A stretch of 10,772 nucleotides of DNA from Deinococcus detaillensis (GTDB lineage Bacteria; Deinococcota; Deinococci; Deinococcales; Deinococcaceae), in assembly GCF_007280555.1 (NCBI RefSeq), contig NZ_VKDB01000047.1:1-10772 (forward strand). The letters are read 5' to 3'. Of the stretch, positions 6,419 to 10,772 are shown piece after piece. Each line of letters starts with the position of its first letter. The first letter of the stretch is position 1. The notes under the pieces were generated by a model. That model was not told the DNA's origin. It ran no database searches and saw nothing but the letters and a program-made list of their open reading frames with translations. The translations under genes and the position numbers were made by a program.

Positions 6419-7998
6419 TGCCGCGGCTGAATCTGGCCCCCGGCACGCTCGTATGGTTACTGGCCCAGCAACTGCGGGTGAGCTGGCGCTCACTCGGGTC
6501 GCGCTGGGTACTGTGGACGCTCGCCGGGCTGGTGGCATTCGATCTGATTCTCAGCTTGCTCAACTTTTCCGGGCTTCAAGGGCTGCGGCGCACGCTGACC
6601 TCGTCGGAAGCGGGGGCACAACTCACCAGCGTGAGCGGCGCGTTTTTGATGGGCGGCGGGCTGCTGAGCGCCTTTCTCTTCACCATACTGCTGGCTACGG
6701 CTATCAGCGGCACGCTAGAAACCCTGTTCGAGCGCGGTGACCTTGACTTGTTGCTCGGCTCGCCTCTGTCGCCTGGCCGGGTGCTCGCCTCGCGGCTGCT
6801 GGGCGTACTAATCGGCGGACTGCCGCTCTACGTTGGACTGGGGCTGCTGGTCTCGGTTCCGCTGCTGGTGGCGGGCTGGTGGCCGGTGCTGGGCTTCTGG
6901 CCCTGGCTGCTGTCGCTTGCGGCGCTGGCAACAGCTCTGGGCGCGGCCCTGACCTTGGGGCTGGTCAAGGTGCTAGGCGTGCGCCGTGCCCGGACGGCAG
7001 CAGGCATCCTGGGGGCGCTGCTGGGCGCGAGCTTCTTTCTGCTGAGCCAGGCGAGCAACTTCATCGGGAACAACTCGCTGACGCGGTGGATCAGCTCAGT
7101 CGACTTCCAGCACCCGCCGCACCCGGACTCACCCCTGTGGTGGCCGGTACGGACCCTACGGCTGGACGGGCTGCCTACGCTGGCGACGCTCGCGGTCTCG
7201 GCGGGGGTGTTCGTGCTGGTCAGCTTCGGCCTCGCGAAGCTCTACACCCAGGGTGCCCAGACCGCACTGATCCAGGGCAATCCCCGGACCCGCGCGCCCG
7301 CCCACGCGGGGCCGCTGAGATTCGCCTCAGGCGGGCGGGCCATCGTGCTCAAGGAGTGGCGTTTGCTGGGCCGCAATCCGCTGCTGCTCTCACGCACGCT
7401 GCTGTCGGTGCTGTACCTGATGCCCCTGGGCTTCGGGTTGCTGCGCGTGCCAGTGAGTGGCGCAGGCGACGCGCTGAGCGCCCGGCTGCTGGGCTTCGTG
7501 GCGATTCTGGCGCTGGGCAGCCTGACCAGTAGTCTGGCCCAGATCACCGCCAACGCCGAGGACGCCCCCGATCTGCTCCTGAGCAGCCCCACGCCGCTGA
7601 ACCGGGTCAGGTGGTTCAAGCTGTGGGCCGCGCTGACTCCGGTGCTGCTGGTCTGGGTGGTGCTGTTCGTACTGGCACTGGTCATCGCCCCAGGTGGACT
7701 GGCGCTGCTGGGCCTCGCGCTGGGGCTGCTCAGCGTTCTGGGCGTCGGTTTTATGGTGCTGTGGCGACCGCTGGAGATTCGCCGCGCTGACCTGATCCAG
7801 CCGCGCGAGGGGCAGCAGGTCGACTGGCTGGCGGCACTGGGCACCCTGGCGATGGAAGCAGCCTTGCTGGGGGCCTTCTTTTTCTTGCCGGTAGCTGGCG
7901 CGGGCCGGATCGTCGGCAGCCTGGCATTGCTGGTTGGGCTGGGCATACCGCTAGGGGTGGCGCTCTCGTCGCGGCGTAAGACGCTGGCGGCGACTTGA
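6418..7998 (+). CDS. ABC exporter-type permease, 12 predicted helices
   Basis: The 526-residue protein is very hydrophobic, with about 12 transmembrane segments (near residues 31-50, 80-98, 127-150, 163-187, 193-210, 251-275, 328-345, 357-375, 403-423, 427-448, 472-490 and 497-516). It is built as two related halves: ERGDLDLLLGSPLSPGRV (105-122) after helix 2 is echoed by EDAPDLLLSSPTPLNRV (381-397) after helix 8. This LL-S-P box is seen in ABC-2-like exporters of the EcsB/YthP kind. It therefore supplies both membrane halves for the preceding ATPase, and the start overlaps that gene's stop. The substrate is unknown; export of a lipid, peptide or polymer is possible, but nothing in the sequence decides it. 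The frame is intact. Confidence 0.82.
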   Translation: MPRLNLAPGTLVWLLAQQLRVSWRSLGSRWVLWTLAGLVAFDLILSLLNFSGLQGLRRTLTSSEAGAQLTSVSGAFLMGGGLLSAFLFTILLATAISGTLETLFERGDLDLLLGSPLSPGRVLASRLLGVLIGGLPLYVGLGLLVSVPLLVAGWWPVLGFWPWLLSLAALATALGAALTLGLVKVLGVRRARTAAGILGALLGASFFLLSQASNFIGNNSLTRWISSVDFQHPPHPDSPLWWPVRTLRLDGLPTLATLAVSAGVFVLVSFGLAKLYTQGAQTALIQGNPRTRAPAHAGPLRFASGGRAIVLKEWRLLGRNPLLLSRTLLSVLYLMPLGFGLLRVPVSGAGDALSARLLGFVAILALGSLTSSLAQITANAEDAPDLLLSSPTPLNRVRWFKLWAALTPVLLVWVVLFVLALVIAPGGLALLGLALGLLSVLGVGFMVLWRPLEIRRADLIQPREGQQVDWLAALGTLAMEAALLGAFFFLPVAGAGRIVGSLALLVGLGIPLGVALSSRRKTLAAT

Positions 7999-8081
7999 AC
8001 CCGCTGTGGCCCTCCCTCAGCACAGTCAAGCCTTCAGCCAGAAGTACCAGCTTGAACAGTGCGAACCAGAGCTTTGTGGGC

Positions 8082-8087
8082 AGGAGG
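8082..8087 (+). promoter_or_regulatory. Ribosome-binding site fixing the DUF2207 start
   Basis: AGGAGG lies six bases before ATG 8094. It rules out the in-frame TTG at 7995 as start, because only the ATG gives a proper signal peptide. Confidence 0.85.
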
Positions 8088-8093
8088 CACATT

Positions 8094-9803
8094 ATGAAAC
8101 TTCGTCACATCTGGATCAGTGGCCTCACACTCGCCGTCCTCGGTCTGCCCACCGGCACGGCTCAGGACGTCAAGAAGACCTACAGCGCCAAGCGTTTTGA
8201 CAGCGCTATTCAGGTGGAACGGGGCGGCTCGCTGCTCATCACGGAAACCACCACCTTTAATTTCGTGGGCGGCCCATTTACCTTCGTTTTCCGCGAATTG
8301 CCGCTGGGAAAAACGGACGGTCTCTCGGTGCTGAGTGCCAGCGTGGACGGCCTGGTGTACCCCATCGGCAAACAGCCGGGACAGGTGGAAATCAGCGGCA
8401 GCGACCCCAGGCGAGTCACCTGGCACCTTGAGCCACTAAGTAATGCTACTCGCACCCTCAAACTGACCTACCAGGCCAGCGGCGTGGTGCGCCGGAAAGA
8501 CGGAAATGACGCCCTGATCTGGCAGCCGCTGCCCGACGAATACGCCTATCCCATCGCTGAGAGCCGGACCACTTTCAGTTTTCCAGCAGCGGCCACTCTC
8601 GTGGCTGCACCGGTGGTACAGCGCGGCACGGCGACCATTCAGCAAGCTCCCAACCAGGTCACGTATACCGCTCAGAACTTGCAGCCGAACGCACTGTTGA
8701 TTGTCAAACTGCCGTTCAGGGAAGGCAGCCTGATCGCCGGGCCGCCCCAGTGGCAGGTTGCCCAGGAACGCAACGCCGAGCGCCTGCCCTACTGGACCGG
8801 CGCGGCCATCCTGCTGCTAATCGGGGGGCTGGCGTGGATGTGGACTTACCAGCGGCGGCACAGTGCTGTGAGCGTGAGCGTCTCGGGAAGCGTGACCACG
8901 CCGCCCAGCGCCTTGCCGCCCGCTCTGGCCGGGGCACTGGTGAGTGGGGGAACGCTCAACTGGAACCATCTCCAGGGCACGCTCTACCGTCTGGCCGAGC
9001 GTGGTGTGCTGGTTATTGAGCAGCAGTCTGACGTAGACAAGGGCAGCAAGCCTGAGTTTGCCATCCGTCTCCTTGACCAGAAAGCCGAACTGGCACCGCA
9101 CGAACGGGGGCTGATAGACATGTTGTTCGCGGGCGAAAGTAACGCACAGCCTGCGCTCAAACAGCCATCAATCAAGCTCTCGCAGGTCAGCCAGAAAACA
9201 CAGGGGCGTGGCTGGAAGCTATTCACGGTGCCGCTTCAAAGCGAACTGGAACGGGCCGGATTCATCAGCGAGGAGCGGCAGAGCGAGCGCAACACGCTGA
9301 TCTACCTTGGCATCGCGCTGCTGGTGCTGGGTGCACTCGGTATGCTGCTGACGGCCATCTGGGGCGGGCCACTCGGCTACGCCCCCTTCGCGGTGGCAAT
9401 TGCCGTGGTGGTGCTGGGCCTGGCAGGGTCGCTGCTGGGCCTGAGCATGAAGTTACTGTCGGACAATGGGGCGCACAGCGCCGCGAGCTGGCAAGCCTTC
9501 CGCGATCACCTGAAGGCCGTGACCAGAGGGGATGCATCGCTGGGTGAACAGGCGGCATTTGAGCGTCTGCTGCCCTACGCTGCCACCTTCGGACTGGGCC
9601 ACCTCTGGATCAAACAGGCTGGGCAATCCGGCGCGGCGCGGCCCCCCGCCTACTTCAAACTGCTGCCCTCCACGCCGGATAATTCTGGCTGGGCACTGTT
9701 TATGATCATGCAGGTGGCGGTCAGCAGCACTGGAAGTGGCTCGTCCGGGACTGGCGGCGCGGGCGCAGGCGCAGGGGGCGGCGGTTCCAGCGGGGCTGGG
9801 TAA
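8094..9803 (+). CDS. DUF2207 family membrane protein with signal peptide and glycine-rich tail
   Basis: The 569-residue product begins with a signal peptide (MKLRH, a hydrophobic stretch to about 19, likely cleavage after GTA at 23). An extracytoplasmic beta-rich domain follows (about 25-230, with YSAKRFDSAIQVERGGSLLITE and FVFRELPL), the DUF2207 pattern. A transmembrane helix at 233-253, a cytoplasmic winged-helix-like segment (about 285-395, with YRLAERGVLVIEQ), two further helices (402-424 and 430-452), a second soluble segment and a Gly/Ser/Ala tail (about 547-569) complete it. This tail is common in DUF2207 proteins. Their function is unknown. The gene lies 95 bp after the ABC permease in the same direction, and I saw no clear terminator between them, so a shared transcript is plausible. 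A role in assembling or gating the exporter is only a guess. The frame is intact. Confidence 0.88.
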   Translation: MKLRHIWISGLTLAVLGLPTGTAQDVKKTYSAKRFDSAIQVERGGSLLITETTTFNFVGGPFTFVFRELPLGKTDGLSVLSASVDGLVYPIGKQPGQVEISGSDPRRVTWHLEPLSNATRTLKLTYQASGVVRRKDGNDALIWQPLPDEYAYPIAESRTTFSFPAAATLVAAPVVQRGTATIQQAPNQVTYTAQNLQPNALLIVKLPFREGSLIAGPPQWQVAQERNAERLPYWTGAAILLLIGGLAWMWTYQRRHSAVSVSVSGSVTTPPSALPPALAGALVSGGTLNWNHLQGTLYRLAERGVLVIEQQSDVDKGSKPEFAIRLLDQKAELAPHERGLIDMLFAGESNAQPALKQPSIKLSQVSQKTQGRGWKLFTVPLQSELERAGFISEERQSERNTLIYLGIALLVLGALGMLLTAIWGGPLGYAPFAVAIAVVVLGLAGSLLGLSMKLLSDNGAHSAASWQAFRDHLKAVTRGDASLGEQAAFERLLPYAATFGLGHLWIKQAGQSGAARPPAYFKLLPSTPDNSGWALFMIMQVAVSSTGSGSSGTGGAGAGAGGGGSSGAG

Positions 9804-9914
9804 ACCTGATTTCGGCCTGATGTGAGGAACGCAACCAAATCCTGCGTTAACAGTACTGTCAATCTGGTCTTTACAGTCTGGATGGCAATTCTCGACAGTT
9901 TGATATTGCAAGAC
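9804..9914. other. Intergenic spacer between DUF2207 gene and ISL3 relic
   Basis: The spacer has no gene. It contains the perfect palindrome ACAGTACTGT (9850-9859), set in a longer imperfect one. AACGCA and TGCGTT near 9829-9849 could pair as a weak hairpin. No T-rich terminator is seen after the DUF2207 stop. Confidence 0.45.
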
Positions 9915-9924
9915 GGTTCTTGCA
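9907..9924. repeat. 7-bp inverted repeat across the inferred ISL3 end
   Basis: TGCAAGA (9907-9913) and TCTTGCA (9918-9924) are perfect reverse complements with a four-base loop. The repeat overlaps the inferred tip of the insertion sequence at 9915. Confidence 0.45.
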
Positions 9925-9942
9925 CGCTTTTGATGCACGCTG

Positions 9943-10683
9943 TCATCCTGAGAGCACACGGATCCGCAGGAGATCGAAATTAGCCCGGCCATACATCTGC
10001 CGTTTGATCATTTTCAGCCGGTTTACGGCACCCTCCGTGGGGCCATTGCTATAAGGAAGGGTCAGCGCTGCGAGCAGCGCTGACCCTTCTCGCTGCAAAC
10101 CTTTTGCAAAGCTCATCAGATCCGTCAAGCCGCTGGCCTGTACAGCTTTGAGCCACTGAGGGAAGGCCTCACCCTGGCAGGAGCGAAGCATCACACGAAA
10201 CGCATGCACCAGTTCCTGGGACTGCTGCAATGGCAGGCACGTCCGGAGTCGTTCGAGGAGCCCCGATTGTTCCTCTTTGACCTCATCTGGAAGCGAAAAC
10301 AACAACCAGGACGCCGATTTGACTGTCATCAGCGGGGGCTTGTCTTAGGGAACCCTCTCAGCCTCGCGGTTTCGCATTGCCGATGCTCGGAACGGGCCAG
10401 GGGTCGTCGGGGCCGGTACCTCACGCCGTTCCTGGTCCCATAGGATGACGCTGCGACTCGATCCAGCATACCACGGTACAGTTGGCTGGCATTGCGACAG
10501 CCTGTATCCCACTTGTTCTGCAGCACTTCGCGAAAGGAGGGTAAGGATGCCGGGAGGTCGGGCGTGACGCCGCCGAAATACCTGCCCTTGACAGCGAATG
10601 GCCTTGTGAACTGTTGCGCGGTGGACATCGGCGGTGCGCACAATGGCCGCGATACTTTTGCCCTGCTGAAACTGGCTGTGGAG
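9943..10683 (-). pseudogene. ISL3-family transposase, C-terminal half, frameshifted with a premature stop
   Basis: Read on the minus strand, the relic starts with a helix-turn-helix segment (QFQQGKSIAAIVRTADVHRATVHKAIR, about 10680-10590). It continues in another frame with NKWDTGCRNASQLYR (about 10520-10475), then returns to the first frame with ERREVPAPTTPGPFR. An in-frame TAA at 10347-10345 follows ERVP, after which the same frame goes on (SWLLFSLPDE) to the final catalytic block LPYSNGPTEG, with the DDE glutamate, and NRLKMIKRQMYGRANFDLL. This domain order matches the ISL3 transposases that carry an internal helix-turn-helix. Two opposite frameshifts (near 10540-10560 and 10470) plus one stop make it non-functional. 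The N-terminal zinc-finger and first DDE residues are missing because the sequence is cut at about 10683. An open piece from 10329 to 9943 could give 128 residues, probably without function. Confidence 0.8.
10056..10089. repeat. Perfect 15-bp inverted repeat with 4-base loop inside the ISL3 transposase
   Basis: GAAGGGTCAGCGCTG (10056-10070) and its exact reverse complement (10075-10089) flank CGAG. The hairpin lies in the codons just before the LPYSNGPTEG block. Confidence 0.8.
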
Positions 10684-10772
10684 TGAACCCAAAGCGCAGG
10701 ACCAGCAGGCAAGTCACTTCTAGGCTGGATGATAGCGGGCGGCGAACTCGGCAGGTGGGACGTAGCCGAGAC
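10684..10772 (-). mobile_element. Terminal part of an IS3-family insertion sequence
   Basis: The IS3-type transposase tail reads in from the window edge, and about 36 bp after its stop the sequence reaches TGAACCC (10684-10690, plus strand). IS3-family terminal repeats commonly begin with TGA. ISL3 coding sequence resumes immediately on the other side, so I place the element boundary at 10684. The other end is off-window. Confidence 0.55.
10720..10772 (-). CDS. IS3-family transposase (OrfB), last 16 residues
   Basis: Minus-strand translation from the window edge gives LGYVPPAEFAARYHPA and then TAG (10722-10720). This is the classic C-terminal tail of IS3-family OrfB transposases (LGY.SPAEFE.RY). 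The catalytic rve domain is outside the window. Only 16 residues are visible, but the motif is distinctive. The frame shows no damage in the visible part, so the element could be intact. Confidence 0.7.
   Translation of the reverse strand, partial: LGYVPPAEFAARYHPA

Larger units (their letters stand above)
9915..10683 (-). mobile_element. Remnant of an ISL3-family insertion sequence
   Basis: The transposase relic defines the element. Its outer end is placed at 9915 because GGTTCTTGCAC (9915-9925), just beyond the transposase stop, resembles ISL3-type terminal repeats. Its inner end is where IS3-like sequence begins (10684). The other terminal repeat is outside the window, so the ends and any 8-bp target duplication are unverified. 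Confidence 0.45.

Noticed and set aside
7995..8093. Upstream TTG start for the DUF2207 protein
   Set aside because: The added residues are not signal-like and would mask the clear signal peptide that begins at ATG 8094 behind AGGAGG.
9729..9803. Glycine/serine/alanine-coding repeat as a possible repeat array
   Set aside because: It is the usual low-complexity C-terminal tail of DUF2207 proteins, not an independent DNA repeat.
1..10772. CRISPR arrays, tRNA and rRNA genes, and the Deinococcus radiation-response palindrome
   Set aside because: I looked for regularly spaced repeats, cloverleaf or rRNA signatures and a TTATGTTATTAACATAA-like site, and found none.

Overview
The window is GC-rich and most of its recognisable genes have the look of Deinococcus (phylum Deinococcota). 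The lactate dehydrogenase fragment, the long-form pyruvate kinase, the triple-BON protein and the ISL3 transposase all read like proteins of that genus. This assignment comes from recognising families by eye, not from a database search.

Layout. Positions 1-480 hold the end of a magnesium P-type ATPase gene that is missing its middle. Positions 548-2428 hold an intact long-form pyruvate kinase. Positions 2664-2978 hold the first third of an L-lactate dehydrogenase gene, followed by about 200 bp that I cannot assign. A small hypothetical gene lies on the minus strand (3185-3472). A roughly 510 bp non-coding stretch then leads into a triple-BON-domain protein (3984-4652). A broken chimera follows (4777-5490): a general-stress-protein-like N-terminus joined to a frameshifted membrane protein. 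From 5480 to 9803 there is a co-directional set of an ABC ATPase whose N-terminus is a flavodoxin fragment, a 12-helix ABC permease (overlapping by one base) and a secreted or membrane-anchored DUF2207 protein. The right end (about 9915-10772) is insertion-sequence debris: a decayed ISL3-family transposase on the minus strand, apparently interrupted by the end of an IS3-family element that runs out of the window.

Main observation. At least three reading frames in the left half are chimeras of genes that are normally separate or longer: ATPase N-part/C-part, stress protein/membrane protein, and flavodoxin/ABC ATPase. A fourth gene (ldh) is cut off. P-type ATPase, pyruvate kinase, BON, small stress proteins and flavodoxin often cluster as low-oxygen or general-stress genes in bacteria. 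I infer that this is a collapsed, eroded version of such a cluster, shortened by several separate deletions. The alternative, an assembly that skipped sequence, must be excluded. I did not find a convincing new defence, CRISPR or biosynthetic system.

How the genes may work together. The ABC ATPase and permease form a translationally coupled exporter-type pair, and the DUF2207 protein may share their transcript. Pyruvate kinase and BON look intact and stand alone as former members of the stress cluster.
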